A model generated the notes under the pieces. The model searched no databases. It was not told the origin of the DNA and saw nothing but the letters and a program-made list of their open reading frames with translations. Position numbers and translations under genes: made by a program. Shown in pieces: positions 17,500 to 26,524 of a stretch of DNA of 38,004 nt. The number at the start of each line of letters is the position of its first letter. Positions within the stretch are counted from its first letter, which is position 1. The stretch is taken from contig NZ_RDBK01000001.1 of NCBI RefSeq assembly GCF_008042275.1, forward strand, positions 459,736-497,739, written 5' to 3'. The stretch is from Streptomyces sp. OR43 (GTDB lineage: Bacteria; Actinomycetota; Actinomycetes; Streptomycetales; Streptomycetaceae).

Positions 17500-19884
17500 G
17501 TGCCACCTGCCCCCCAGGCCCCGCAGAGCGAAGGACCCGCACTGGAGCTGCTGGTCCACGGCGTGGGCGGAGCCACGCCCCAGGAGATGCTCGTCGACCC
17601 GCGCACCGTCCGCGTCACCGGCGACGCCACCGCCGCTCTCTACCGGCGCCCCGGCGACATCGACGCGGAGGCGCACCCCGAGCGCTACCGGGACCGGCCC
17701 ATCCCCGAGGCGTACTGCTGGTCCAACCTGACGTCGGGCAACGGCTCCCGCGCGCTGTGGCTCCTGCTCCTGCCGTTCATGGTGATCAACCTCGCCCACT
17801 GGATGCGCCCGGCCGCCACGCGCCGACCACGGGCGATCCGGCTGTACGGCGTGCTCGTCCGGCTGGTCGCGCTGAGCCTCACCATCCTGCTGACCGCCGC
17901 CGTGTGCGAGGTCGCGCTCGACCTGACCGCCTGGCAGTGCGCGGGCGTAGCGGAGTGCTCCGACCAGCGGTCGTGGCTGGGGTTCCTCTCCGCCGCGCAG
18001 GGCGGCTGGTGGTCCCAGCCGGGCCGCCGCCTCGCCCTCGCCGCCCTCGCGCCGACCGCGCTGGTGGTGCTGCTCTGGTACCTGTCCAACCGGACCTGGA
18101 GCGCGTACGAGTCGCAGCGCCCGCTCACCGGAACCGACCCGGACGACGACGCGCCGCCGCCGGGCTCCGGATCGGACGCGGCTCCCGTGGTGCGGCCCGC
18201 GCTCGGACGCCCCGGGTTCTGGTACGGACGCCGGCTCGTCGCGCGGCTGCGGGCCGCCCACACCGCCGCGGGCTTCCTCACCGTCACCGCGTTCGTCACG
18301 GGCGCGGCGACCCGCAGGGACCGGTCGGTGGCCGGGCCGGTGCCCGAGGTGTTCGGCCTGCTGATCGGGGCGGCCCTCGTGGCGGGCGCGCTCGTGGTGC
18401 TCGCGGTGGTCTGCCGGCGCGGCCGGAGCGAACGGCGCCTCGACAACCGGATCGACCGCGCCCTCGTCACGTATCTGCCCGCGACCACCCTCGTTCTGCT
18501 GGTCCTGGCCGCGCTGCACGCCGCATGGTCGCGCCCGGGCTGGGTCTCCGCCGGAGCGCTTCCCGGCGACGTCATGTTCCGCGTCGTGACCCTCGCCCAG
18601 GGAGCGCTCGTCGTGCTCCTCGCCGTCGTCGCGCTGGACCTGTACCGGCGCAGCCCCGAGCCGCGCACTGTGATGCGGGGGCTCGGCGGTCCCGCCGTCG
18701 CGATGCTGGCCTGTGCGCTCGGCGGTGTGATGACCGGCGGGGTGGCCCAGCGCGTCGCGGACTGGCTCGACGGCCCCGGCAGCCCCGGGATGGGCCGCAG
18801 CGCCCTCATAGAGGGACCGCCGGTGCTCCTGAGCTGGCAGGCCTCCGTCATCCCGGTGCTCCTGGTGCTCCTGGTGATCCCGGTCCTCGTGCTCGGCCTG
18901 CGGACATACCGTGCGGCCCGCCGGCTGGAGCCGCTGATCGACGCGGAGTACGCGCCGGAGCGGCCCGATCCGGCACGGACCAGGCAGATCGCCCGGATCC
19001 GGGCCACGGCCGCGCTCACCGACTCGGCGTCCGGCATGCTGGGCCTGCTCTCCGGGGCCACGCTGCTTCTCGGTGCGGGGGCGGTCGGCGGTGCCTGGGC
19101 GAGCGGTCAGGTACCCGGCCTCGCGATGGACGGCAGCAGTCCCTTCGTCGAATCGGTGGCCGAGGCGGCACAGTCCACCGGCTCCTGGCTCATCGGCTTC
19201 GGCTTCCTGGTGTTCGTCGCCTGCGGGCGCCGCGCCTACCGGGACGCCGCGGCCCGCCGCACCATCGGCATCCTCTGGGACGTGGGGACCTTCTGGCCGC
19301 GCGCCGCACACCCCTTCGCCCCGCCGTGCTACGCCGAGCGGGCCGTCCCCGACCTGGCCTCACGCATGTCCGGCTGGACCGCGCGCACCCGCGGCCGGCT
19401 CGTCATCTCGGGTCACTCCCAGGGCAGCGTGCTCGCCGCGTCGGCCGTCTGGCAGCTGCCGGCCGAGACCCGCGGCCGGGTTGCCCTGCTCACTTACGGC
19501 TCACCGATCGAACGCCTCTACGGGCGCTGGTTCCCGGCCTACTTCGGTCCCGTCCAGCTGCACGGGCTGCACCGCTCCGTGCACTGCTGGCGCAACCTGT
19601 GGCGGGCCACCGACCCCATCGGCGGAGAGGTCCGGCTCGGCGAGGAGTCCGGGCCCGAAGTGGACCGGGGCCCGCTGAAGGATCCGCTGGTCTACGGACG
19701 TACCCCCGAACACCCGCTTCCCGAGCCGGTGCTGGGGCACTCCGACTACCAGGCGGACCCCGTCTTCGCCGAGGAGCGGGCCGCACTCCTGGAACGGCTC
19801 GTCCCCGTCCTGCCCCACCAGGCGGGCCAGTCCGGCAGAGCGGTCAGGGAAGTTCCGGAAGGTCTTCCGGAAACAGCAGAGTGA
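17500..19884 (+). CDS. Polytopic membrane protein with split alpha/beta-hydrolase motifs
   Basis: 794 aa, GTG start with a GA-rich stretch upstream. The N-terminus carries [11 protein letters not shown] (H20-G24), which looks like the first strand and oxyanion loop of an alpha/beta hydrolase. About eleven transmembrane helices follow between residues about 83 and 585. Near the C-terminus is [16 protein letters not shown], a GxSxG nucleophile elbow with S640, then [17 protein letters not shown], typical of lipase-like enzymes. So the hydrolase fold appears split by the membrane part. The active site is probably cytoplasmic. The substrate is unknown; a lipid or ester is plausible. The last 41 bp overlap the convergent beta-helix/AAA gene. 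Confidence 0.8.
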   Translation: MPPAPQAPQSEGPALELLVHGVGGATPQEMLVDPRTVRVTGDATAALYRRPGDIDAEAHPERYRDRPIPEAYCWSNLTSGNGSRALWLLLLPFMVINLAHWMRPAATRRPRAIRLYGVLVRLVALSLTILLTAAVCEVALDLTAWQCAGVAECSDQRSWLGFLSAAQGGWWSQPGRRLALAALAPTALVVLLWYLSNRTWSAYESQRPLTGTDPDDDAPPPGSGSDAAPVVRPALGRPGFWYGRRLVARLRAAHTAAGFLTVTAFVTGAATRRDRSVAGPVPEVFGLLIGAALVAGALVVLAVVCRRGRSERRLDNRIDRALVTYLPATTLVLLVLAALHAAWSRPGWVSAGALPGDVMFRVVTLAQGALVVLLAVVALDLYRRSPEPRTVMRGLGGPAVAMLACALGGVMTGGVAQRVADWLDGPGSPGMGRSALIEGPPVLLSWQASVIPVLLVLLVIPVLVLGLRTYRAARRLEPLIDAEYAPERPDPARTRQIARIRATAALTDSASGMLGLLSGATLLLGAGAVGGAWASGQVPGLAMDGSSPFVESVAEAAQSTGSWLIGFGFLVFVACGRRAYRDAAARRTIGILWDVGTFWPRAAHPFAPPCYAERAVPDLASRMSGWTARTRGRLVISGHSQGSVLAASAVWQLPAETRGRVALLTYGSPIERLYGRWFPAYFGPVQLHGLHRSVHCWRNLWRATDPIGGEVRLGEESGPEVDRGPLKDPLVYGRTPEHPLPEPVLGHSDYQADPVFAEERAALLERLVPVLPHQAGQSGRAVREVPEGLPETAE

Positions 19885-22279
19885 GGTCGTCCGTGCTCGT
19901 CTCGGCGAGCTGGGCGACCCGGCCCGCATGCCGTTCGACCATCGACTCGAAGGTCTGGCGGGCCGTACGGCCGTTACCGAAGGCGGGCCCCTTGGGAAGC
20001 TCGGTGAAGTACTTCAGCAGCGCCTCCCCGGTCCCGGACGCCAGGCTGTACTCCTGCTCCTCGGTCTGCTGCTCGACGATACGCAGGAGCTCACCGGGCT
20101 CGTAGTCGCTGAAGGTGATCGTGCGTGAGAACCGGGACGCCACCCCGGGGTTGACGGTGAGGAACCGCTCCATCTCGTGGGTGTACCCGGCGACGATCAC
20201 GACCACCGCGTCCCGGTGGTCCTCCATCAGCTTCACCAGGGTGTCGATGGCCTCCCGGCCGAAGTCCCGGCCGGAGTCCTCGGGCGACAGGGCGTAGGCC
20301 TCGTCGACGAACAGCACCCCGCCGCGGGCCCGTTCGAAGGCCTCCTGGGTGCGGATCGCGGTCGAGCCGATGTGCTCGCCGACGAGGTCGACCCGGGACA
20401 CCTCGACCAGATGGCCCCGCTCCAGCACTCCGAGTGAGGCCAGGATCTCGCCGTACAGCCGGGCCACCGTGGTCTTGCCGGTGCCGGGGGAGCCGGTGAA
20501 GACGAGATGGCGGCGGACCGAAGCCGCCTTCAGCCCGGCCTGCTGACGCCGGCGCCCCACCTCGATCATGTCGGTGAGCGCGCGCACCTCGCGCTTGACG
20601 CTGTCGAGGCCGACCAGCGCGTCCAGTTCGCCGAGGACCGCCGCGGACGTACGCGCGGGCTCGTCCGGTACCTCGGCCGCCACGGGCTCCACCGCGCGCG
20701 GCGCGGGCACCGCACCCAGCAGCAGCCCCGGGGCCGACTGGGTGGCCGTCAGGACGGCGGGCGACGGGGGAGTGGCGGTACGCAGACCGCTCTCGTCGCT
20801 GGTGCAGTCCTCCACGACCGGCCCGGTGGCCGAGGTGTCACCGTGTGCCCCGCCCTCCGCGAACTCGTAACCACCGCGTGCGCACCGCTCGGTGCGGCAG
20901 CGCGTCAGCGTCGTACGGCAGCCGTCCATCACATGGAAGCCGTATCCCTCGCTGCCGGTGACCCGGCAGCCGCGGAAGGTGCCGCGGCCCTCGGCCGACA
21001 CGTAGAAGCCGGCTTCGGCGGGCGAGGTGACGGTGCAGCGCTCGATCACCGGATCGGCGCCCTTGGTGACGATCACGCCGGTCTGCACCGCGTCGACGGT
21101 GCAGTTGTTCAGGGTGCCGCCGCTGCCGTGGTCGCGGAACCAGGCGCCCGTGGACGCCTCCCGGATCCGGCAGTCGTCCAGTTGGGCGGTCGCCCCGTCG
21201 CTGACCGACACCGCCGTGTTGCGAACCTGGGACAGATCGCTGTCCACGACATCGGCGCGCGAGCCCCGGTCGAGGACGAAGAGGGCGTCCGGCACGTCGT
21301 GGACGCGGCACGAATCCAGTATCACGGTGGCCCCGTCGCTGACCCAGACCGCGGGGTAGTCGCCGGTGCTGTCGTGGATCTCGCACTGGTTGGCGTCGAC
21401 CCGGGTGCCCGGGTCCCAGACGGAGAGCCCGTTGCGGCCGAAGCGGCGCACCGTGGAGCGGGTCAGGGTGAGAACGGAACGCGACCGCAGGTCCACCGCG
21501 TTCTCGGGGATGTCGTGGATGTCGCAGTCGGCCAGCGTGAGCACCGCGTCGGTGTCCAGCGTGACGCCGTCGGCGGACGTGCGGTGCACCGTGCAGTCGG
21601 TGAGATGGGCGGCGGCGCGGGCCGACACCTGTATCCCGCTGCCCTTGATCTCGTAGATCTCGCAGCCCACGGCCTCCAGACCGCTGCCCTCGCCGGTGAC
21701 GGACAGGCCCGCCCCCGAGGCGTGATGGACGCGGCAGCGCTCCAGCCTCGGATGCGCGCCGTCGCGCACCGAGACACCGGACTGCCCGGCGGAGACGATC
21801 TCGCACTCCTCGAACACCCCGCCCGCCCCGTCGAGTACGGCGATGCCGACACCGGCCGGATTGTCGACGGTGCAGCGGCGCACGGTGGGCCGCGCGGCCC
21901 CGCGCACCTCGATGCCGGCGGCCGAGCGGGTCACGATCCGCAGGTCCGAGAGATCCGGGGCGCCCTCCTCGACCAGCAGGGCGGGAGCGGCAGAGTCCTG
22001 GCCCTCCACGTGCAGGTCCTGGACGACGGCCGATGCGCGCAGGGTCAGCGGAACACCGTCGACGGGGGCGATCCGCACGGAGCCGACGGAGCCCTCGGGC
22101 CCCCGCAGGGTCACCGCGCGGGCGATGACCAGATTCTCCCGGTAGGTGCCCGGCGCGACGGTGAGTACATCACCGTCCGCCGCCGCTTCCAGAGCCGCGG
22201 TGAGGGAGGCGTACTCGCCTGTGCGGCGCCGCCACCGCGATGTGCCGGTGTGCGTCACCTGGACCGTGCCCTGTGCCAT
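19844..22279 (-). CDS. Parallel beta-helix / CbbX-EccA-like AAA+ ATPase fusion
   Basis: 811 aa, ATG start. Residues about 20-490 consist of many short repeats of the right-handed parallel beta-helix kind (patterns such as [32 protein letters not shown]), starting with the [28 protein letters not shown] cap common to these proteins. A Pro/Ala linker leads to an AAA+ domain of the CbxX/CfxQ type from about 545: Walker A GSPGTGKT (K602), Walker [13 protein letters not shown] and the arginine region SRFSRTITF. The same ATPase type is found in EccA of type VII secretion and in Rubisco activase CbbX. A role as a remodelling ATPase that recognises its client by the beta-helix is inference. The 3' end overlaps the convergent gene by 41 bp. 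Confidence 0.88.
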   Translation of the reverse strand: MAQGTVQVTHTGTSRWRRRTGEYASLTAALEAAADGDVLTVAPGTYRENLVIARAVTLRGPEGSVGSVRIAPVDGVPLTLRASAVVQDLHVEGQDSAAPALLVEEGAPDLSDLRIVTRSAAGIEVRGAARPTVRRCTVDNPAGVGIAVLDGAGGVFEECEIVSAGQSGVSVRDGAHPRLERCRVHHASGAGLSVTGEGSGLEAVGCEIYEIKGSGIQVSARAAAHLTDCTVHRTSADGVTLDTDAVLTLADCDIHDIPENAVDLRSRSVLTLTRSTVRRFGRNGLSVWDPGTRVDANQCEIHDSTGDYPAVWVSDGATVILDSCRVHDVPDALFVLDRGSRADVVDSDLSQVRNTAVSVSDGATAQLDDCRIREASTGAWFRDHGSGGTLNNCTVDAVQTGVIVTKGADPVIERCTVTSPAEAGFYVSAEGRGTFRGCRVTGSEGYGFHVMDGCRTTLTRCRTERCARGGYEFAEGGAHGDTSATGPVVEDCTSDESGLRTATPPSPAVLTATQSAPGLLLGAVPAPRAVEPVAAEVPDEPARTSAAVLGELDALVGLDSVKREVRALTDMIEVGRRRQQAGLKAASVRRHLVFTGSPGTGKTTVARLYGEILASLGVLERGHLVEVSRVDLVGEHIGSTAIRTQEAFERARGGVLFVDEAYALSPEDSGRDFGREAIDTLVKLMEDHRDAVVVIVAGYTHEMERFLTVNPGVASRFSRTITFSDYEPGELLRIVEQQTEEQEYSLASGTGEALLKYFTELPKGPAFGNGRTARQTFESMVERHAGRVAQLAETSTDDLTLLFPEDLPELP

Positions 22280-22431
22280 GGCGCTGTTGTGCCCCCACCT
22301 CGTGCGTGTGTGAAGCCCGTGTCACCGGCCTCGCGGCAGCGGTCACCCGGGGCCTGCCCCGCAGGAGTGACGGGCGGGCCGGTCCACCGTAGCGCGCGCG
22401 AAGGCCGGGAGTTGACCCGATGAGCGGCTCC

Positions 22432-23034
22432 TCAGCTGCCGGTGCCCGTCCTGCCCCAGTCCGGACCGGCCTCGGCCCATGCCCGGTCGAGCCGCTCGTA
22501 CCGCCGTTGCACCATGCGCCATACGATCAGACGCCGCCCGCCCTCGATCAGCAGGACGGCCGTCATGGTCGCGCCGAAACCCGCCAGCGCGGCATGGGTG
22601 CGGGCCGTGGGCGCGTCCATGGGGCGCGGCGCGGGGTTGCCCGCCAGGTCCGTCCAGATCCTCACCTGTGCGCCGGCCGTGGTGTCGCGCGCGGCGGTCG
22701 TCACCGTGGCGCTGCGCGCCGTCCCGTCCGGGGCGTGCCAGCGGGCGACCACCGGGGTCTGCGCCCCGCGGTCCGTGGCGGCCTCGGGATCGGTCGTGAA
22801 GTGCCGGGCGGCCGGGCGCACCACGACGGCGGTGGTGAGGCGGCGGCCGGCCTGCTGGGCCCGCACGGATTCCTGCAGCGCGTCGTCGGCGCGCGAGCCG
22901 CAGAACCAGCCGAGCGCCGGCGCCGCCACGACGAGCAGAAGCAACGCGACCAGAGCCACCCACGCCTCGAGCGTGTCCGTGGCGCGGCGCAGGGGATTGT
23001 GCCGCCAACGCCAGACTCCCGTGAGCGCTCGCAC
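22432..23034 (-). CDS. Rv1733c family transmembrane protein
   Basis: 200 aa from the GTG at 23034, with GAGG 5 nt upstream. It starts with the basic RWRHNPLRRATDTLEAWVAL motif typical of the Rv1733c family, then one transmembrane helix (about 27-45), an extracytoplasmic beta-rich part with ARWHAPDGTARS, and a second helix near residues 150-168. In mycobacteria Rv1733c is a dormancy-regulon membrane protein and a T-cell antigen; its function is not known. A 7-bp inverted repeat lies just upstream and may control it. Confidence 0.85.
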   Translation of the reverse strand: MRALTGVWRWRHNPLRRATDTLEAWVALVALLLLVVAAPALGWFCGSRADDALQESVRAQQAGRRLTTAVVVRPAARHFTTDPEAATDRGAQTPVVARWHAPDGTARSATVTTAARDTTAGAQVRIWTDLAGNPAPRPMDAPTARTHAALAGFGATMTAVLLIEGGRRLIVWRMVQRRYERLDRAWAEAGPDWGRTGTGS

Positions 23035-23050
23035 AGTCCCTCACCCCCTT

Positions 23051-23075
23051 CCGTATCCGTCATAACCCGATACGG
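23051..23075. promoter_or_regulatory. Palindromic site upstream of the Rv1733c-like gene
   Basis: CCGTATC (23051-23057) and GATACGG (23069-23075) are perfect 7-bp arms with an 11-bp spacer. It lies 17-41 bp before the GTG start, in locally AT-richer DNA. This is a plausible repressor site; the binding protein is unknown. Confidence 0.45.
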
Positions 23076-23166
23076 CGCGGTCCGCGCGCTGGAGCGTCGA
23101 AGAGAGAGCAACCTCACGCGGTCAACGCGCCCGGCGGCATGGTGAGTTCCCGGTGTGCGGAGCCCG

Positions 23167-23991
23167 TCAGCCCAGAACGCGCACCGGGTCCCCGACCCGG
23201 ATGACGCCCGTCGTGTCCGGGATCAGATTCTGGCCGAACAGGAGCTCCTTGCCGGAGCGGCGGTGCCGGGCGAGGGTGCGCAGGGGTTCGGTGCCCCGGC
23301 GGGCGGTGTGCTGATCGGTCGTGGTGATCACACAGCGGGCGCTCGGCTTGACCACGCGGAACGTCACGTCGCCGATGGAGAGCCGCGTCCATGTGTCCTC
23401 CGCCCACGCGGCCGTGCCGGCCACCACGGCGTTGGGCCGGAAACGGTCCATCGGCACCGGCCCCTCACCGGCATGGTCGCCGTCCGCGACGAACGAGTTC
23501 AGCGCGTCGAGCGAGGCGAGGGTGGTGAGCAGCAGAGGGTAGCCGTCGGCCAGGCTGACGGTCTCACCCGGCCGTGCGTACGCGGGGTCGATGAGCCTGC
23601 GCCGGTCCGGCGCGTCGAGATGGACCAGCCTGACCTCGGCCCCGAGGTACGCACCCAGCCAGGCATGGGCACGCGGCGCCGCCTCGACGACGTCGAGCCG
23701 GCTGCGGTGCAGAGTTACGCCCGTCATCTCCCGGGGCTCGGGAACCTCCACGGCCAAGGGCGCGCTCCCCGGCGCGCTCAGCACGATTCCACCGCCCGGC
23801 ACTGGGGTGGCGGAGATCAGCGCCATGCGGGGCCGCTGACGTTGTGTGACCACCTTGCTCGCGCTGTCGACCAGCATCCAGCGCCGGTCGCCGTCGAGTC
23901 CCCATGGCTCGACGGCGGCCTCGTCCACCGTCCACGCGGCCAGCGATTTGACCGGGTGGATGCAGATGGCACTCAGTTCGGGAGAGGGCAT
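23167..23991 (-). CDS. MOSC domain-containing protein
   Basis: 274 aa, ATG with GGAGG close upstream. The N-terminal part is the MOSC_N beta barrel (LSAICIHPVKSLAAWTVDEA, GLDGDRRWMLVD). The MOSC core follows, with the conserved cysteine in RVVKPSARCVITTTDQHT and the end motif FGQNLIP. Family members include the C-terminal domain of molybdenum cofactor sulfurase and the mARC/YcbX molybdenum enzymes, where the cysteine coordinates molybdenum or carries sulfur. This length and the full cysteine region fit a YcbX/mARC-like protein without an attached ferredoxin domain. Confidence 0.9.
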   Translation of the reverse strand: MPSPELSAICIHPVKSLAAWTVDEAAVEPWGLDGDRRWMLVDSASKVVTQRQRPRMALISATPVPGGGIVLSAPGSAPLAVEVPEPREMTGVTLHRSRLDVVEAAPRAHAWLGAYLGAEVRLVHLDAPDRRRLIDPAYARPGETVSLADGYPLLLTTLASLDALNSFVADGDHAGEGPVPMDRFRPNAVVAGTAAWAEDTWTRLSIGDVTFRVVKPSARCVITTTDQHTARRGTEPLRTLARHRRSGKELLFGQNLIPDTTGVIRVGDPVRVLG

Positions 23992-24037
23992 GCCTCCATC
24001 CTGCCAGCCACTCCCCGGTGACCTGCCGCTGAGCCGC

Positions 24038-24520
24038 CTAGTAGCCCCGGCCCTGGTACGGGCGGTTGTACGGGTCCTCGTACGGGGACTGCGCGGGCGC
24101 GGGACGCGGCGAGGCCGGGCGCATCGACTCGTAGCCGGTGCCCGGAGCGGGCCGCTGCGGCTGCTGGTACTGCGGGGGCGACTGCTGGTAGCCGCCACGC
24201 CCCGCGGAGGGCTGCTGCGGGATGTACGGCGCCGGCGCGTGCTGCAGTTGCGCCGGCTGCATCGGCGCGTAGCCCTGCTGCGCCGCCGGCTGTGGGTAGC
24301 CGTACGACGGATTCGGCTGGGAGGGTGCCGCGGGCAGGGCCGGCAGGGCCGACGGGAGCGCCGGCAGATAGCTGTTGCCGGTGTCGTACGCGGCGGGCAC
24401 TCGGATCGGTGCGATCTGAGGCGTGCCCCGCTCCGCGACCAGGGAGTCGTAGATCGGAGTGTCGGGGAACGACGGTGCGGCGTAGTAGCCGCCGCCGTAG
24501 GTGGAGCGGGGGGAGGTCAT
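24038..24520 (-). CDS. Pro/Gln/Tyr-rich low-complexity protein (DUF6643-like)
   Basis: 160 aa from the ATG at 24520; an upstream in-frame start at 24607 would extend into hairpin DNA and is less likely. The first 45 residues are ordered and look conserved (SFPDTPIYDSLVAERGTPQIAPIRVP). The rest is disordered, made of Pro, Gln, Tyr and Ala with repeats such as PQYQQPQRP, and ends in Tyr/Arg/Gly. The N-terminal block matches my memory of a Streptomyces family called DUF6643; the function is unknown. It stops 46 bp before the MOSC start, on the same strand. Confidence 0.75.
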   Translation of the reverse strand: MTSPRSTYGGGYYAAPSFPDTPIYDSLVAERGTPQIAPIRVPAAYDTGNSYLPALPSALPALPAAPSQPNPSYGYPQPAAQQGYAPMQPAQLQHAPAPYIPQQPSAGRGGYQQSPPQYQQPQRPAPGTGYESMRPASPRPAPAQSPYEDPYNRPYQGRGY

Positions 24521-24539
24521 GGCACCTAAGTTAAGCCCA

Positions 24540-24650
24540 CGATGTGCTGATTGGGGAGTCCCAATCTTGGGGTTATCCGTTTTACGCTGCTTTTGTCGGC
24601 CCGACATGCCTGGACACCGTTAAAGCCGCCGTTAACGACGGGGGCTTTTC
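24540..24650 (+). ncRNA. Candidate small RNA or leader with hairpins
   Basis: This 110-bp stretch is unusually rich in simple hairpins and locally AT-rich. GATTGGG-GAGT-CCCAATC is at 24549-24566, TGTCGG-C-CCGACA at 24594-24606, and a terminator-like stem with TTTT at 24622-24650. It is divergent from the DUF6643-like gene, and nothing coding follows on the plus strand. A short plus-strand transcript ending at 24650 would fit. It may instead be the structured upstream region of the minus-strand gene. Confidence 0.3.
24622..24650 (+). terminator. Intrinsic terminator-like stem with T-run
   Basis: AAAGCC and CCGT (24622-24632, with one G between them) pair with ACGG and GGCTTT (24638-24648, with one G between them) around the loop TAACG. 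TTTT follows on the plus strand. Such T-run terminators are uncommon in this GC-rich DNA. Read on the minus strand, the stem also has A/T ends, so it could work both ways. Confidence 0.6.
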
Positions 24651-24938
24651 CGTGCGAGAGCCTCTGAGGTCAACAAGAAGTGGCGGATGCACTACAAAGG
24701 GCGACATCCGCTCGGCGGGCGCCGCGGCGCGAGGCTTCGCCCCCCCGGCATCCGGAACTTCGCGACGGCCAGGGGTCGCCGACGGCAGCCGCGCACAGGT
24801 CATCACCCTGCTCCCGGCGGCGCCTCCCACCTGCGCTTCAGTCCGGATCGCACACACGCTGGGCCGCATCGTCCGGGCGGGCCCCGCCGCGCGGGAACTC
24901 TCACCGGAGTGGCACGAACCCATGATCTCTTTCGGCTG
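24651..24938. other. Non-coding gap before the NUDIX gene stop
   Basis: No frame here shows coding character or a convincing ribosome binding site. The only structure I see is GCGGATG (24683-24689) facing CATCCGC (24705-24711) with 15 bp between them. Confidence 0.5.
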
Positions 24939-25499
24939 TCACGTCTCCCAGTCCCATGAACCGAAGTAGGCCGCAGTGCCGGTGCGACGGGCTTGCGCCA
25001 CCGCGTCCAGCCGGACGAAATCCCGACGCGGCATGAGTGCCCGCCATTCAGCCAGCGGAAGCACGCGGGCCTGGTCGTGTTCGGCCGGGTCCAGGACGAG
25101 GGAGTGGATCTCTTCGTCGGTGAGTCGGCCGCCGTCGAAGACGAAGCCGATGGTGGCATAGGGCCATTCCGCCCCTGGCTGGCCGAACACCGATGCCAGG
25201 AGTTCCGCGGGCCCGTCGTAGACGATCCCGGTCTCCTCCCGGCACTCCCTCAGGGCCGTCTCCCACGGCCGCTCGCCAGGATCCATCGTTCCGCCGACGA
25301 GCTGCCACGGATGGGTCCGTGAGTACACCGCCTTCAGCTGAAGCGGGTTGTCGTGTTCGTCGGTGAAGTACATGCACGCGAACGCGGTCGCCTTCATCAC
25401 CGTCTCGGCGTACTGCTCCGGCGGCAGCCATCCCGGGTTCACCACCTGCCCCCTGCGGCCTGGGTGCAGCTCTTCGCTCATCGACCGGGCGTGCGGCAA
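24939..25499 (-). CDS. NUDIX hydrolase
   Basis: 186 aa. The Nudix box is complete, GGTMDPGERPWETALRECREETG, fitting Gx5Ex7REUxEExGU, so it should hydrolyse a nucleoside diphosphate linked to another group; the substrate is unknown. I chose the TTG at 25499 because AGGCAGGA lies a few bases upstream. The ATG at 25481 (MSEELHPGRRGQ) lacks such a site but is the usual kind of start. The C-terminal part ends with TGTAAYFGSWDWET. It is transcribed away from the LuxR/NRPS region and is separated from it by about 1 kb. Confidence 0.85.
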   Translation of the reverse strand: MPHARSMSEELHPGRRGQVVNPGWLPPEQYAETVMKATAFACMYFTDEHDNPLQLKAVYSRTHPWQLVGGTMDPGERPWETALRECREETGIVYDGPAELLASVFGQPGAEWPYATIGFVFDGGRLTDEEIHSLVLDPAEHDQARVLPLAEWRALMPRRDFVRLDAVAQARRTGTAAYFGSWDWET

Positions 25500-25986
25500 G
25501 GAGTTCCTGCCTTTCTGGCGGGTCTCGACTCGTGGGGCGGGGCGGGTGACGGCAGTCCCGTCGAACCAACGCGCGCGTGATTCCTTCGGTTACGGGCAGT
25601 GCTTCCGCGCCGCTGGCCCGGCGCCCGGCAGGACCCGGGCGGGGCCCCGGCCCCAGGCCGTCCCGGCCCGCCTGCGCACCGGCTGCGCCCGAGCCCGGAT
25701 CGCGGCGGATTTCCGCGTCGGAACGCGTGGTTCGCACAGTTGCCTCCGCGCCGCCGGCCGAGAACAAATCAGCTCGGACCTCATCACAGTGGTCGCAGGA
25801 CTTCTTGCTATGACCGCCGCGAACCCTGTCCGTATCTGTTCGAGACCGGCTCTTTCGTGCACAGATCGTGCTCTCCCGCAGTCTTGCGCCGACATCTCTC
25901 GAAACTGCCCCGGGTGGCCGGCGGCACGCCATCCGTTCAAGATATAAACCCCCTCGAATCCTTGTGTGAGCAGAGGGAGTTGCGTA
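25500..25986. other. Gap without a supported gene
   Basis: Several frames are open on both strands, but all read as Arg/Pro/Ala-rich shadows with no family signal. The stretch 25720-25960 is clearly less GC-rich than the flanks. TATAAA at 25943-25948 is the only promoter-like element; no -35 box at the right distance is convincing. Confidence 0.5.
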
Positions 25987-26100
25987 ATGATCGGCCCACC
26001 AATAGCTGGGCACGTGATGGTGTCAAGGGGGAACTATGGGAAAACTCTTGATGGTCGGTTGCGGCTGGACGGTCCGTTCGTACACGAAACGTGCGTATGA
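25987..26100 (+). CDS. Possible 37-aa small peptide gene
   Basis: ATG at 25987 has an excellent ribosome binding site, GAGGGAG at 25973-25979 with 7 nt spacing, and a -10-like TATAAA 39 nt before the start. The peptide begins MIGPPIAGHVMVSRGNYGKT and ends LDGPFVHETCV, with one cysteine near the C-terminus. It has no signal peptide and no known family. It lies about 430 bp before the LuxR gene, read in the same direction. A second frame with its own ribosome binding site starts inside it. It could be a leader peptide, a small precursor peptide, or chance. Confidence 0.35.
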   Translation: MIGPPIAGHVMVSRGNYGKTLDGRLRLDGPFVHETCV

Positions 26101-26416
26101 GTGCGGTCCGGATGCGGTGGTGCGGTGCCCGGACGGGATGAGGCCGGGGCTGCCGGGGACCGGGCCGCTACGTGTTCCCGGATGCCGGTCGCGGCGAGAG
26201 GTGCGACCGGGGAACCGGGCCCGGCGTCCGGGCGTCTCAGAGGACAGGCTCGTGCGGCACGGCGTGTCCGGGTGGCTCCTTCACGTGCGGGATGAGCTCA
26301 CCCGTGCACGGAACAGCCAGGTGGGAGAGGTGTTCACGGACGGCTCCCTGCCTCCGGGGCACTCGTCCCCGCCGGGCAGTCCCTCGACGGACCGGAGCTC
26401 GGCGTTCAGGTCGTGA
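26036..26416 (+). CDS. Possible 126-aa protein overlapping the small ORF
   Basis: The ATG at 26036 follows AAGGGGGAACT, a usable ribosome binding site with short spacing. The frame is +1 relative to the 37-aa ORF. It begins MGKLLMVGCGWTVRSYTKRA and contains four cysteines in the first 50 residues; the rest is Arg/Pro/Gly/Ser-rich and looks disordered or non-coding. No family is recognised. Codon use leans on CGG and GGG, as in shadow frames, so it is weaker as a gene than its start suggests. Confidence 0.25.
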   Translation: MGKLLMVGCGWTVRSYTKRAYECGPDAVVRCPDGMRPGLPGTGPLRVPGCRSRREVRPGNRARRPGVSEDRLVRHGVSGWLLHVRDELTRARNSQVGEVFTDGSLPPGHSSPPGSPSTDRSSAFRS

Positions 26417-26524
26417 AGACGTGACCCGCGTGCAGATCCTTCACCTTGTTTTCGTGGCGTCTTCGGGCTCAAGTATGTGAGAGAGCCTCTCCGTTTCAAT
26501 GGTTGGCGACTTTGTGGATGAGGT
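26417..26524 (+). promoter_or_regulatory. Leader and probable promoter of the LuxR gene
   Basis: The stretch is AT-richer than its surroundings. TTGTTT at 26446-26451 and AAGTAT at 26471-26476 could be -35 and -10 boxes, but the 19-bp spacing is long. GAGAG-C-CTCTC at 26481-26491 is a small perfect palindrome downstream of them. GATGAGG runs almost into the start codon, so the ribosome binding site is poor or shifted. Confidence 0.35.

Noticed and set aside
17454..20105. Open frame of about 880 codons overlapping the polytopic hydrolase-like gene
   Set aside because: It is an Arg/Pro-rich shadow in another frame; the frame at 17500-19884 has clear transmembrane helices and hydrolase motifs.
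24521..26524. tRNA genes or mobile element remnants in the low-GC gaps
   Set aside because: I found no cloverleaf with a GTTCRA-type T-loop, no transposase fragment and no terminal inverted repeats with target duplication.
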